A DNA stretch of 64,000 bases. Origin: Rhabdophis nuchalis. Lineage: Eukaryota; Chordata; Lepidosauria; Squamata; Natricidae. Shown one piece after another: positions 1 through 12,084 of this stretch. A program made the translations under genes and the position numbers. The notes under the pieces were generated by a model. That model saw only the letters and a program-made list of their open reading frames with translations. It ran no database searches and had not been told where the DNA came from. The stretch is taken from contig CM077643.1 of the NCBI GenBank assembly GCA_039707465.1, positions 61,754,605 through 61,818,604 on the forward strand, in the 5' to 3' direction. How positions within the stretch are numbered: the stretch's first letter is position 1; every line of letters starts with the position of its first letter.

Positions 1-570
1 TAGAGAAAAGCAAGACTGGTATTTTAGTCATTGGCATAATGCATGTTCCCAGTACCTGCTGGTCAGTGCCAAACAAGGTCATCATGTGTTGCCAAATCCA
101 TAGTGGGTTGGTTTGTGACCAGGTACCATATTTTCCTCAATGTTTTGTGTTGGAATCTTTAATTTTTCCTTTGAAGCAACGTCCCATCAGCTACTCTGAG
201 TGCACATGTAAGTTTTAAAAGATTCCCAAGCTTAGGGCTGTATCAGTTCCCTTCTGTAACAGGGTAGAATTTGACACGAGAGAGGTCATTTCAGGATATT
301 AAAAATTGAATTTTGAAATATTTTCGGATTGTTACTTTGCCTTTCATGCAGCACTTAAAAAAGAGGACAATCTCTCTTGATACCTAATCAGAATGTCATT
401 TTCATATAATTGTGAAGATTAATTGTGTTGACTACATACTGAATTCCTCCTTTTGTGGAGATCCGAGCAATCTGAACGTTGCAGACATGTTCTGTTGTTT
501 TGCACTTTAAAGAATTTAGCCTGTACATTGCTTTTTTAAAATAGTTAATAAAATGAACTTTGTGGTTTAT
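1..570 (+). other. Probable 3' UTR end of a plus-strand gene
   Basis: Non-coding AT-rich sequence without repeat signatures. It ends in a canonical AATAAA poly(A) signal at 548-553, followed by a GT-rich stretch (about 561-572) such as lies downstream of cleavage sites. No open frame is present. In mammals the gene convergent with the bradykinin receptor pair is ATG2B, whose 3' end would lie here with this orientation. That identity is inferred from synteny, not read from sequence. Confidence 0.4.
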
Positions 571-2587
571 CTTAATATGAGTTCAGCATTTATGCAAGTT
601 ATTATTTATAAGACAAAATGCTACATGATTGTCAATGACAACAAAAATGGATTATGGTGCTTAAAAGTATTCAGGTTTGCTGTGTAGCAACAAAGATTGC
701 AAGATATGTGCACTCAAACATACACACAAATCGCAACTATAAAGAAAGAGTGGTTTCTTGAAATAAAAGTACTGGTAATTGTATAAGTTAGTATGGATTT
801 TTGTTTCAGCTTAAAAACATTTGCGTGTTGCATGTTTACTCTATATTTTCCTTCAAATTTCTCTATAAGAGTATTAATTTCATATGATTTTAAAATATAC
901 TGCTTCTTTCCTAATGGTTTTGTTTTCAAATGCTACTTTTTTCTAAGTCCATCCCAATAAGACAGTCAATCTGTGCAGAGTTCAATAATAATATAGATGC
1001 AGAAAAGATACTGTATAGATTCCTGATAACAAAAAACAGAAAACTACCCAAACCTTTGCATTGATGAAAAATTCAGCTATCTCTTCCCAACAAAATTTCC
1101 ACTATTTATTAATGTATTTGGAAAATAAATAAGCTGTGTTCAAACAAGCTATTTGTAAGTTTAATGAACTTTAAAACACCTATTAGCTGGAGGTAGCCAA
1201 ACAGTATGTTTTTATGCATGTGCTAAAGACAGACATTGTCCGTATCTTGCAATTCTGGTGGATTTAGATGCTAATAGATTAAAGAATGCCATGAAATCTT
1301 GGTGCATGAGTAAAATTAGCAAAACAGTAATATAAAAGACAAGTGTGTGTTAATAGGAAAATTGCATACTAACCTATCTTCTTCATCCAATATTTATATT
1401 TATGACATTAGTCATAATAACTAATCCTAAAACATTTGGCACCTGCCCATAGATGAATTCTTATGAGTTCAAAATATTGCCTGATAGTTGAACAAGGTTG
1501 TGATCATCTAAGTTGGATGCTAAAAGTCCTTTATAAAATTATTTAATATCAATTGATAATTCTCTTTCCATAGAGATTGTAAGATCCGCAAAAGCACCAA
1601 ACTATAAAGTAGTATGTTTTATTGAGTTAGGATATAGACACTATATGTGCGCTAAATGCCTTACAGAGAGCATCTACTAAAATATTAGTAGATTTAGCTA
1701 GGTGGCCATGAGCTATGGCAACTTAAGATAAAATGTAAAGAAAGATGAGTTGACTAACTTTATCATAGGAATAAATCAAAACCTTAATGGTTATTTCAAA
1801 AAAAGAATTTTTCTTGGTGAATTTCCAAAATCACATTGTAACTACTAATTATTCTTTTATGATAAAAATAATGATGTCCTATTTGTTAATTGCCCTTTAA
1901 GAATTTTATCCAAGCCCTACTTATGACTAAATCACATTATATTTGCTGAATGAGTGAGATGAACCAGGTCACGATAATCCTGACTTCCTGATGTTGCACT
2001 TTTGGGGACCTGGAGGCATCTGCTTATAGTCAAGCAAGCAGTTATGTTCTTCTCATTGCTCAGCACTGACTGTCCAGAAATTTAAACGCAGGACAAGTAG
2101 ACATGCCTTTTCCCCCTTTATCTTCTGTGCATTAGCACTTTCTTTGCCAATTTTTATTAGCTCTTTATTTGGCTTCTTAGTTCTACTGTTAAACAAGCAA
2201 ACAAAACAATCCAACTTTTACTTTTTAAATATGTGTGCTATATAGAGATTTCTCACTATTGTGCAGTGGTCAAATCTCTAAAAGTGACAATACAAATAAG
2301 GGTATGGTATGCTTTTGATTGCTTTATTCACCCTGAGTCATTCATGATTGTTGTAGATTATTTCATTAAATTTATTATAGCTGCCCATTTGAATAGACAC
2401 TGATGGTTTACAAATATGTAACACTGATTAAAATAATCAAAACACAGACAAAACAGCCTGGATTAAAAAAAAGAGCCGACTTTGCAGACCCCTGCCCTAA
2501 ACCCATTGATTGCAGGCCTGGGACTAAAGCCAGGTTTGACCTCTTGTAAGGACACTATTCCTTAAAAAAAATACATCAAAACTCTTG
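571..2587. other. Intergenic, no recognisable feature
   Basis: AT-rich single-copy-looking sequence. No long open frame, tandem repeat or TIR-bounded element was seen. A short A/T-rich stretch lies near 2460. Confidence 0.6.
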
Positions 2588-2595
2588 ATGTAGCT

Positions 2596-2710
2596 TAGGA
2601 ATGTCCAAACTTGGCAACTGTAAGACCTATGGACTTCAACTCCCAGAATTCCCCAGTCAGCATAGAATTGAAGTCCACAATCTTAAAGTTGCCAAGGTTG
2701 GACGCCTCTG
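2596..2710. mobile_element. Degenerate foldback hAT MITE
   Basis: Inverted-repeat element of the same family as those at 8163 and 29633 (arms read ATGTCCAAACTTGG and CCAAGGTTGGACG). Flanks atgtagct (2588-2595) and atgtaga t (2711-2718) match at 7 of 8 bases, consistent with an aged 8-bp hAT target duplication. Confidence 0.75.
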
Positions 2711-2718
2711 ATGTAGAT

Positions 2719-5240
2719 GATAATGGGAGTATTTGTTGTACAAATCATGAGTTCTTTTTAAAACCATTCTTCATATTTAAAAGATCTTACGTGAATAGGT
2801 CTTACTTTTTTTTAAAAAAGCTGCTAACAACAACTCTTGTTTTGAAACAATATATCTCTAGTTCATAAGAATTGAACAATTCTTTTTCCTCTCAAAGTTT
2901 TACTTGGTGATAGTTTAGCTTTAAAGCAGGTGGACTGATTAGCATACAATTAGCAAGTTAATAGAATTGTCTATGGAAAGTGATTCAAAGTATAGGGGTT
3001 TCATGTATTTATCTAAAGAAAGCACTTAGAAAAAAAGTAAATAAAGTACAAACATGAAGCTTCACAGCCATAGAATATCCATGGGTCATAATTGATAAAG
3101 CATTTACCCTGTATTTTGTCTTTTGCTTTAGAATCATACTTAGTCTGTGTTAACGTCATTTTATTTAACATTCTTTAGTGATCTATATACCATAAAAAGA
3201 ATTCTTGGAATTTTATATCTCATATCAGCTGCAGATGTACAGAAAGAAACTGGGTCTATTTCAGATGAAGCATTTAGTCAACCTGTAAATGTGATAACTA
3301 TTTTTATTTGTATCATACATGTAAAATAATAGTAGCAGTTAATTAAGACTAAATATACATTACAAAATAGCGTCATAGCAATAGAATATAGTTTGCGTTC
3401 CTGAATTATTTGTTATTTCACCTCATCTATCACCAGCCTAATAGAATTTATGCTTTTGAGAGCAACTTTTATGTGCTGAAAAAGCTGAATCATGTTTACA
3501 TTTTGAAATGAAGTTAGGTCATTACTATTAATAATGGTTCACTTCTTCTGGATTTCTCATACAAAAAAAAACATTGTTCAAGAAGATGCACTGTTTACAT
3601 ACATGTGTATTTTTCCTTATATCTGTTGATTACTTTTTGTGGTATCATTTGTATATAGTTACTAATGCAAAGCAACTGTATAATCATATGAAAAGCAGAA
3701 GCTTCTCTGAAAATAGAAAATAGTTGTACTCTATTTTTCCATATACTTCTAAATTACTGTAATGTCTCCCTCCTCCAAGCTACATTTGAGCATAGCTCAT
3801 TTATCACTAGTTTTGATGCATATTCAATAATAGAGACTTTATATTAGCAAGGTATTCTGTCCATAACTTTTTCAACTGGTGTCATTATTGAAATAAACAT
3901 GAACTGTTTCACGTGAATGTTCTTGTATGAGTATATTAGCACTTGGTTTACTTTTTTGTTAAAATCTTCCCGGACAGAAATAAAATTAAGACTTCTGCAT
4001 TCCACAGAACACAGTATGGCCCATCTCATTTGTAGAATGCAACACATTAAATTGGAATCTAAAGGACAGTGTACCTAAAGACAAGAATATCTACACTACA
4101 GCATTGAATAGTGAGATGGGACATGGATTAGTAAACAAGCCAGTATAAGTCAAATACTATTGTCATCTGATCCTGCCTTAAACATTGCTTTCAAACAGTG
4201 TTCACTGTCAACAGTCAATGAGAAATCAAAGGATATGTACATATGTATATATGTATTAGTAAAATATTATTGAAAAACTATTCAGTGTCCCCTTCTTGGG
4301 GAATTAAGATAGATGTGTCTCAGCCTGGTCCTTCAGCTCTTCCAACATGTACCCATCACCACTGTAACTTAGTGCATCCATCTTGCTGGTGGTCATTGTC
4401 TCATCCTTTCCATCTTTCTCAACAATAGAATTTTCTGAGAGTTAGGTCTTCATATACTGTGCTCAAAATAGAATAGTTTTGAGTCTGGTCATTTGTGCTT
4501 TGAATGAGAATCCTAGCTTGATTGGTTCAATAATCTATTCGTTTGTTTTCTTGGCTGAAGTTTTCAGGAGCCATTTCAAGGAAATAATGCAATATTTTTT
4601 GAGGCAGAAATGACTGGCATACATGGCTGTCCTTTCATGTTTGAGTACACAATGCTAGAGTGTTATTTTTGTTTTTAAAAAAACCAATCTGTCTGCATAA
4701 ATGACCTCCTTCCAGTGCTCCACCCAAAGTATTTCCTATTAGATTAGTTCCAGTGTGAGGTACAGCAAATGAAATTATGTGATAAAACTATTTCATCAAA
4801 ATTAAATTCTTTTTTTTAAACAAAGTTCAAATAAACTCAATTACAACAAAATAGGAAAACAGTCATTTCACACATTTAATCTATATGCCCAGTTTTAATG
4901 AGAGGAGAGTTACTATTGTTGTAACAATTTCAACAATGTATGTTACTAGTAATTCTTCAAAATAAAATATTAATAGTTTATCAGACTTATATCCTGCAAT
5001 CACCAAAAGATTATCTTTGACTCACAATAATAAAACACAATACAGATATTTTTTTAAACAACCCTCATAATAATGCATGATGTCAGATGTTCAAAGCCCT
5101 CTAAAACTTACCGCTTGCAAACATCTTCTGGAAGGTAAGTTATTCTGGAGACAAAAGCTTCATCACAAAAAATTCTTCCAACCTACATTCCTCCACCAAT
5201 GTCCTGCAAATGAGGGACAACTGACTGCTTTTCCTGAGAC
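2719..5240. other. Intergenic, no recognisable feature
   Basis: AT-rich sequence with many stops in all frames. The only short frames (for example 3147-3329 and 3844-4047) lack recognisable domains and have no codon or homology support. Confidence 0.6.
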
Positions 5241-5249
5241 CATGGAAAT

Positions 5250-5770
5250 GATTGGTTCAATACTATTGGGGAAGTGCAATCTTGCAGGAAACACAGAATC
5301 AAGCAGTGAAGAGCTTTATAAAGGACTGCCACATATAATGACCAGTACTGTAAAGTGCACCTAGAATTTAATAGGAAGCCAGGGCAGGGCCTGCAAAAGG
5401 CATGTAATATAATGCTCAGTAGTAAGCACCCCCGAGAACCTAGGCCATTGCATTTTGCATTGACTGAAATTTTGGTGGTCTTTAAAGTCAGCTCCATATA
5501 ATGTGCATTGCACTAAGCTGGGTGGTGATGAGGTCAGGTCCTCCCATCCCAAATGAGGCCAAAACTGGCATTTCAGTTGACGCTGGACTAAAGACTCCTG
5601 GCCTCGGTCTCCATCTGCTGAACCAGGAGGTCCCTCAACTTGCTTGAGAGGCAGTGTGATCCCATGTGTGTGTGTGTGGAGGGGGTGGGGGTTGGGCGGA
5701 AAGGGGATTATAAGAACCTTAATGTGCAAATAGTTCCATAGGCAATGGTACTGAAGGCCAGAAAGAGGTC
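5250..5770 (-). mobile_element. Old CR1/L2-clade LINE ORF2 fragment
   Basis: On the minus strand this stretch resembles, with many substitutions, the region between the reverse transcriptase and the C-terminus of the younger copy at 9321-12165. Shared phrases include AAGTGCACC, the GCATTTTGCATT/GCATTCTGGA segment and CCATATAATG/CCATGTAGA. Frames are destroyed. A short (TG)n lies at about 5665-5680. Confidence 0.55.
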
Positions 5771-5784
5771 CACCTATGATCATT

Positions 5785-6010
5785 GCAGCATCCCTATGGC
5801 CCTGTGATCAAAATTTAGATGCTTGGTAACTGACGCATATTTAAGATAGTCACAGGGTCCTGGGATCAGGTAATTTCCTTTTGTTACCTTCTGACAGGCA
5901 AAGTCAATAGGGAAGCCACTTTCACTTAACAAGTGTGGCAAGAAAGATCAGAAAGTGGCTCAAAACTCACATAACAACAGAAATTTTGGGCTCAATCCTG
6001 GTGGTAAGTC
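5785..6010. mobile_element. Fragment of a Tigger-like 'cttaacaa' repeat
   Basis: Contains the phrases AAAGTCAATAGGGAAGCCAC and TTCACTTAACAAGTGTGGCA. These recur at 12331-12690 and about 60060-60190, so this is a dispersed non-coding repeat. I associate it with TA-flanked pogo/Tigger-like DNA elements common in squamates. No ends are preserved here. Confidence 0.5.
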
Positions 6011-6807
6011 AAAGGCTATCTGCATTATTGGCCTCTTCCTCTTTTCCCATTGTTTTTTCTGCATTAGATATATAACTGAATGTAGCTGAATAGTGTATGT
6101 TTGCTAATTTTGTATGATATTTCATACATCTCATGAATGGACATTGACTTACAATAAGTATGTTAGGTTTCATATATTACATTTCCTATTAACACAGGGT
6201 ATTGTACTAATAATTAAATCCACTGGTCTTGGATTCCATTTTAATTTTAAACTGATTGGATATCTAACACATGAAAGACTCATGATTTAAAATGTTCACT
6301 TTTGTATTCATTTATTGAGATATAATGGTTGAACAGTAGAGGGAGCACAATAAATATCTATTTGGTTTTTCTTTGTTCAGCTTTTTAAGACTACAGTATT
6401 AGCACAGAATAGCTTGATTCATTTTTGTTATTGGCTTAAATCTAAAGAAAAAATCAATTTGTACAAGGCTCCGGAGAAGCCCGAAACCAAAACTCCCAGT
6501 GAAGTCTTTACAACGTGCTTATGCTCAGCCTTATAATAAAGCGGTGTTATGAAGTGAGGTTTCTGGAGCCTTTAAACACGCAAAGTTTAAAGCAGTACAT
6601 GTATGAGTTTCCTGGTCTCATCTGAGGTTTCTTCACCAGGGAATTAATATTGGGCATTCTTTTTTTTTTGGCTGGTGTCTTTTCAGCCCATCACTGTGCT
6701 GGTGCCTATCATTTTTCATAACGTGCGTCATACTTTAGGAACAGTTGAAGTTGAACCCATTTAATCATTATAGAAGCTGGTGTTTTAGGTACATAGGCAG
6801 AGGAAGA
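6011..6807. other. Intergenic, no recognisable feature
   Basis: AT-rich DNA with a poly-T run at about 6659-6670. No gene signal. Confidence 0.5.
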
Positions 6808-7345
6808 CATAGAGGGATAAATGCAGTAGATAGGTAGGTAGGTAGGTAGGTTGGTAGGTATAGGGATACAGAGAGGCAGAAATACAGTAGATAGGTAGGT
6901 AGGTAGGTAGGTAGGTAGGTAGGTAGGTAGGTAGGTAGGTATGTAGAGGGATACAGAGAGAGAGAGAGAGAAATACAGTAGGTAGGTAGGTAGGTAGAGG
7001 GATAGAGACAGAGGGGGGGAAATACAATAGGTAGGTAGGTAGGTAGATGGATAGAGAGAGAGGGATGAATATAGCAGGTAGATAGGTAGATAGGTACAGG
7101 TATAGAGAGAAATCCAATACGTAGATAGGTAGGTAGAGGGAGAGAGGGAAGGATACAGTAGGTAGGTAGGTAGGTAGGTAGGTAGAGGGATAGAGAGAGG
7201 GAGAAATACAGTAGGTAGGTAGGTAGGTAGATAGGTAGGTAGGTAGGTAGGGGGATAGATAGATAGGGAGAAACACAGTAGGTAGGTAGGTAGGTAGATA
7301 GAGGGCTAGAGAGGGAGAAATACAGTAGGTAGGTAGGTTGGGGGT
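6808..7345. repeat. GGTA-type minisatellite with GAGA blocks
   Basis: About ten blocks, each a (GGTA)n run followed by GAGGGATAGAGAGAG and AAATACAGTAG. It is a higher-order repeat of roughly 40-70 bp with variable GGTA number. The same motif fills the interior of the TA-flanked elements at 37289 and 61314, so this array probably derives from such an element whose ends are lost. Long open frames here are a by-product of the 4-bp period. Confidence 0.9.
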
Positions 7346-8154
7346 TATATGGTGGTTGTATGTATGTGTGCAGGTGTAGATCTACACACAGATTGGTTGG
7401 CCATTTAACCAGACTGGGCCACAGCAACACGTGGCCGGGTATAGCTAGTTAGAAATAAAAAGGAGGGTTCCTTTGTCCATATTTTGAAGCTCAGAATTCC
7501 TTTTAGTACTATGATTAAGCTAAACACATGGTACTTTTGTCTCAAGTTCATAGAAGTAAAAAGCAGATGGATTTACTAAGTCATAGTGCTGTTTGCTTTC
7601 ACTGTGCAAATATACTTATGACAGCTTGTGTGCAAATCAGCCATTGTGATTTATTTGACAAACCTTGATTAAAAATATTTGACTCACTAGTATATATATG
7701 CACAGAGCTATTTTGTTACGTATTTGACACTTAGAGCACCTTGCTGACATACATTGGTTCTCCTAGCTATACTGCTCAACATACTTTCAGGCTACCAAAG
7801 TTAAGATAGAAGATTATATAATGTGATATATAACTATGCATCTGAATGACTCGAGATTAGGCAAGTCTGTTTAAAATGTTTATATCTTTATACCTGAAAA
7901 CAGGTGAAGAAGGTTATAAATTAGGAGTTAGTGGGAAACTTAGATGTGGTTGGTTGAGCTATAATTCCTATCATAATCACCAGGAAAGAAGGATGCTGGG
8001 AGATAATTCAGCAGCTCTTGCAGTGCTTTATCCCACGTATGAGAATGACAGTGTCAACAGATTATCATCCTGAATTTCAATTCATTCTTTTGAATATTTC
8101 ATGAAATACTTTTGAGTATTTCAGAACAAATACTGTTTCAATGATAACATAACT
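7346..8154. other. Intergenic, no recognisable feature
   Basis: AT-rich sequence without long frames. A short phrase near 7415-7450 (CACGTGGCCGGGTATAGCTAG) looks like the end of a dispersed retroelement, but too little is left to classify. Confidence 0.45.
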
Positions 8155-8162
8155 ATGTAGAG

Positions 8163-8297
8163 CAGGGATGTCCAAACTTGGGAACTTTAAGACTTGTGGA
8201 CTTCAACTCCCAGAATTCCCCAGCCAGCATAGCTGGCTGGGGAACTCTGGGAGTTGAAATCCACAAGTCTTAAAGTTCCCAAGTTTGGACATCCCTG
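8163..8297. mobile_element. Foldback hAT MITE, 135 bp, with perfect TSD
   Basis: Almost perfect palindrome: CAGGGATGTCCAAACTTGGG ... CCCAAGTTTGGACATCCCTG, so the transcript or single strand would form one long hairpin. It is flanked by identical 8-bp repeats atgtagag (8155-8162 and 8298-8305), the hallmark of hAT transposition. No coding capacity, so it is mobilised in trans. Confidence 0.93.
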
Positions 8298-8305
8298 ATG
8301 TAGAG

Positions 8306-8874
8306 GGATAAAGTTGTAATGCCCAAACACTATGTGGTTCTACTGAATAGATAGGCTGTGTCCCATTACTTTTTTGGAATCTACATGGAGAATACTAGAA
8401 AATACAAAATTGTAGAATTTGTAACATGTGATGAAATAAAATAGAATTTTAGAATATATTAATTTTATATAACATGTGCACAGTTCAAGACCTTTATTAC
8501 AAAATAATATTATTACAAAATAACAATTTTGGAATTTGGAGAAATGATCAGTTCCTAAGTGAGCAAGATACAGCATAGTAGTTCCACAGGAGAAAGCCAT
8601 TTCTAGAAGAAAACTATTTTCAAAGAAATAGACCATTTCAAAAATTACATGTATTCATGTGAATTTATGGGATTATTTTTTTTTACAAACATATGTATAC
8701 AAATCAAGTAAAGCAATAGAAACAACACAAATGTGCATAATTTATAGTTTCAGTGGCAAACAAATCCACTCAAAGAAATAAAGATTTACAACTGTATTAA
8801 GACAACATGTAAAATATGAACATGATTCAAGTTTTTCAGTTGAAAGCTTTAGTTGGTCTCTGAAAAAATATAGC
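8306..8874. other. Intergenic, no recognisable feature
   Basis: Strongly AT-rich, no gene signal. Confidence 0.5.
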
Positions 8875-8876
8875 TA

Positions 8877-9121
8877 CTGTGTTTCCCCCAAAATAAGACA
8901 GGGTCTTATTTTCTTTTGATCCCTGAAATAAGCGCTTGGCCTTATTTTTGGGGACCTCTTATTATTTTGGAGGTGCAGGAGGCGGTGAGCGTGGTCACCT
9001 CATGGCTGCTGCAATATTTTTGGGGAAGGCTTATTTTCAGGGGAGGGCTTATTTTAGCGCATGCACTCAAAAGCCCAATTGGGCTTATTATTCGGGGAGA
9101 TCTTATTTTCAGAGAATAGGG
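8877..9121. mobile_element. TA-flanked MITE ('AAAATAAGAC' family)
   Basis: Left end CTGTGTTTCCCCCAAAATAA and right end TCTTATTTTCAGAGAATAGG form imperfect inverted repeats, bounded by TA dinucleotides (8875-8876 and 9122-9123). Internal inverted TTATTTTNGGGG motifs recur. The structure fits a mariner/Tc1-type non-autonomous element. Confidence 0.7.
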
Positions 9122-9123
9122 TA

Positions 9124-9320
9124 CCTCACTCTGCCTTCCACTTTCCTTACTGTAAGGTGCAGGAATTGACTATATATGTATATTGCCAATGCAATAGCAT
9201 TCAAATGAAAAGAATCACTGCTTTTAGACTTTTCTCTAGATGATAATGGTTCACTGAGGTGAAAATGGGTAATCTCACACTTCACTACATTTTACTCCAT
9301 TCAGGACTACCCACACCAGT
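9124..9320. other. Short spacer, nothing recognised
   Basis: No repeat or gene signal between the MITE and the LINE tail. Confidence 0.5.
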
Positions 9321-9527
9321 AAAAATAATAATTAATAATAATAATTTAATATTTGTATAACCGCTCCCTCTCCCCATAGGGACTCGGGGCGGTGCACAGG
9401 TAGAATAAAAACAATAAAAATATACAGACATTTCTTAAAAACAAATTAAACCTAACCTGCGCTAAAATTCCCCATTAAAACTAAGCTATACTAAAAATTA
9501 CCCAATAAAACCCCAGAGACAGAGAGA

Positions 9528-10417
9528 CTATCCCAGGCCGGCCAGACAGAAAAGATGAGTTTTTAATTTAAGACAGAAGGAGTGGAGGTCCGTGGTCGTC
9601 CTAATATCGGGGGGAAGGTCGTTCCAGAGGGCCGGGCCTGCCACAGAGAGAGCCCTTCCCCTGGGCGTCGCCCGCTGACAAAGTCTAGTGGACGGCACCC
9701 AGAGAAGTCCCTCTCTGTGGGAGCGAATCGGCCGTGAGGCAGGATCCGATCCCACAGGTAGCTAGGTTCCGAGCCATGGAGCGCTTTAAAGATGATAATT
9801 AACACCTTGAAGCGCACCCGGAAGACGACAGGTAGCCAGTGCAGCTCGCGCAAGAGCGGTGTTACATGGGTAGACCTGACGGTTCCCATAATTGCTCGCG
9901 CGGCTGCATTCTGGACTAGCTGAAGTCTCCGGGTGCACCTCAAGGGAAGCCCCATGTAGAGAGAGTTACAATAGTCCAGTCGGGATGTCACGAGCGCGTG
10001 AGTGACTGTGCGAAGGGCGTCCTGATCCAATAGGGGGCGCAATTGGCGAACCAGGCAAACCTGGTAAAATGCCCTCCTGGCCACGGCTGTCACCTGATCT
10101 TCCATGGACAGCCGGGCATCCAGGAGGACACCCAAATTGCGCGCCCCATCCACAGGGGCAAGATGTTCACCCCCTATGGCCAGCGATGGAGTGAGCTGGT
10201 TGAATCGGGCAGCCGGAAACCACAGCCACTCGGTCTTGGTCGGGTTGAGCCTGAGTCCGTTACTTCCCATCCAGATCCGCACGGCTTCCAGGCACTGGCA
10301 CATCACCGCTATGGCATCGTTGGGGTGGTTTGGGGTAGATATATACAACTGAGTGTCATCAGCGTATAGATGGTACTCTACCCCAAAACCACGGATGATC
10401 TCACCCAGCGGCTTCAT
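9528..10417 (-). pseudogene. LINE ORF2, RT catalytic and C-terminal part (broken)
   Basis: Starts after the in-frame stop. It carries YADDTQLYIS, the catalytic aspartates of the reverse transcriptase, then the thumb-like QLVQNAAARAI and ELHWLPVVFRVRFKVL segments typical of the CR1/L2/Jockey group. The normal end is in a different frame (9755-9528), so a frameshift has occurred around 9665-9755. Confidence 0.85.
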
Positions 10418-11122
10418 TTATGTGTTAAACAGGAGGGGCGAGAGGACCGACCCCTGAGGCACCCCACATGTGAGGGGTCTCGCGGTCGACCTCTGCCCCC
10501 CTGCCAACACAAATTGCGATCGGCCAGAGAGGTAGGAGGAGAACCACCGTAAAACGGTGCCTCCCACCCCCAACCCCCCCAGCCGATGCAATAGGATACC
10601 ATGGTCGATGGTATCGAAAGCCGCCGAGAGGTCTAATAGGACCAGGATGGAGGAACAACCCCCATCTCTGGCCCTCCAGAGATCATCAACCAACGCGACC
10701 AATGCCGTCTCGGTGCTATGTCCGGGCCGAAAGCCGGACTGGCGCGGATCTAGATAGTCAACTTCCTCCAGGTGATGGGGAAACTGTTGTGCCACCACAC
10801 TCTCGACAACCTTCGCCAGAAAGGGAAGGTTGGAGACTGGACGGTAGTTGTTTAAAAGAGCTGGATCCAAAGAGGGCTTCTTAAGGTGGGGCCTCACCAT
10901 CGCTTCTTTTAGGGAAGCAGGCAAGGAACCCTCACTTAAGGATGCGTTGACAACCTCTTGGAGCCAGCCTCGTGTCACCTCCCAGGATGCCAGTACAAGC
11001 CAGGAGGGACACGGGTCCAATGAACATGTGGTGGCTCGCAGTCGCCCACGTAACCTGTCCATATCTTCGGAAGTAACGGAGTCAAACTCCTCCCAAACAA
11101 GATCTGCCTCGTGGCATCCCAC
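10418..11122 (-). pseudogene. LINE ORF2, RT N-terminal palm segment (broken)
   Basis: Encodes NNYRPVSNLPFLAKVVE, RQSGFRPGHSTETAL, LLDLSAAFDTIDH (first catalytic Asp) and GVPQGSVLSPLLF, the ordered RT blocks of non-LTR elements. It ends at a premature TAA (10418-10420) in the same frame as the downstream YADD segment, a single nonsense change. Confidence 0.85.
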
Positions 11123-11139
11123 TGGGCCATCAATGGGGG

Positions 11140-12084
11140 CTAGCTCATTCTTATCTGAGCAGTTTTTTCCTGCAGAAAAATCACAAATTCCTCTGCTCTA
11201 CTCTGTAGCGGAGCTTCCCGCACCCTCTGTTGAAGTAGGGAGCGGGTCACCCTAAACAGGGCGGCAGGGCAGTTTTCTGCGGATGCTATGAGAGTAGCAC
11301 AATGATGGCGTTTGGCCACTCTCAGCGCCACAATGTAAGTCCGTAAATGGGCTCTTACCTGTGTCCGGTCAGATTCAGATTGGTTATACCTCCATCTTCT
11401 CTCTAGGCATCTCTTGCGGCGTTTCATCACCCGCAGCTCCTTGGTAAACCAAGGAGCCAGGGTGGTTCGCCGCCGCAAGAGAGGCCGCAAGGGCGCGACC
11501 CGATCCAAGGCTCCCACGGCCGCACTATTCCATGCAGCCGTGAGGTCCTCCATCGGGGCACGGGTCAAGGGTACAGGAAATGGCCCAAGCGCCGTCTGGA
11601 ACCCATCCGGGTCCATCAGGCGCCTGGGGCGGAACCTGATTGGTGACTCCGGTTCCGCCTCCCCGCGGAGGGGAGCAGCGGTCGGAAAGTCGAGCTGGAG
11701 AAGTGAGTGATCTGACCATGACAAGGGCGTGATGACTATATCCCCTATACCCAGATCACTCTTCCATTGACCTGAGACAAAGATGAGGTCCGGCGTATGT
11801 CCACCCTCGTGAGTGGGGCCCTGAATTAATTGGGTCAGGTCCATGGCCGTCATGGAAGCCATGAACTCCCGAGCTGCCTCGGATGATTCGTCCAACGATG
11901 GCAGATTAAAGTCCCCCATGACTACAAGACTGGGGGTCTCCACTGCCACCGTAGCGATCACCTCCAGGAGCTCGGGCAGGGCTGCTGTTACATAGCGGGG
12001 AGCCAGGTATACAACCAGCAAGCCCAACTGCCTCCCTAGGCCCCACTTCACACAAAGGGACTCACAGCCGGTGGTCTGTGGCAC
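11140..12084 (-). pseudogene. LINE ORF2, endonuclease segment (broken)
   Basis: Exonuclease-endonuclease-phosphatase family domain, missing its first part. Visible motifs are VVMGDFNLP, HTPDLIF and WSDHSLL, containing the conserved Asp/Asn and Ser-Asp-His residues. A linker with basic residues (MKRRKRCLERRWR) leads toward the RT. The frame ends at 11140 by frameshift relative to the RT frame. Confidence 0.85.

Noticed and set aside
6768..7430. 220- and 163-codon Tyr/Leu/Pro/Thr-rich frames
   Set aside because: Translation of a GGTA minisatellite. Two overlapping frames on the same strand give similar peptides, as expected from a 4-bp period.
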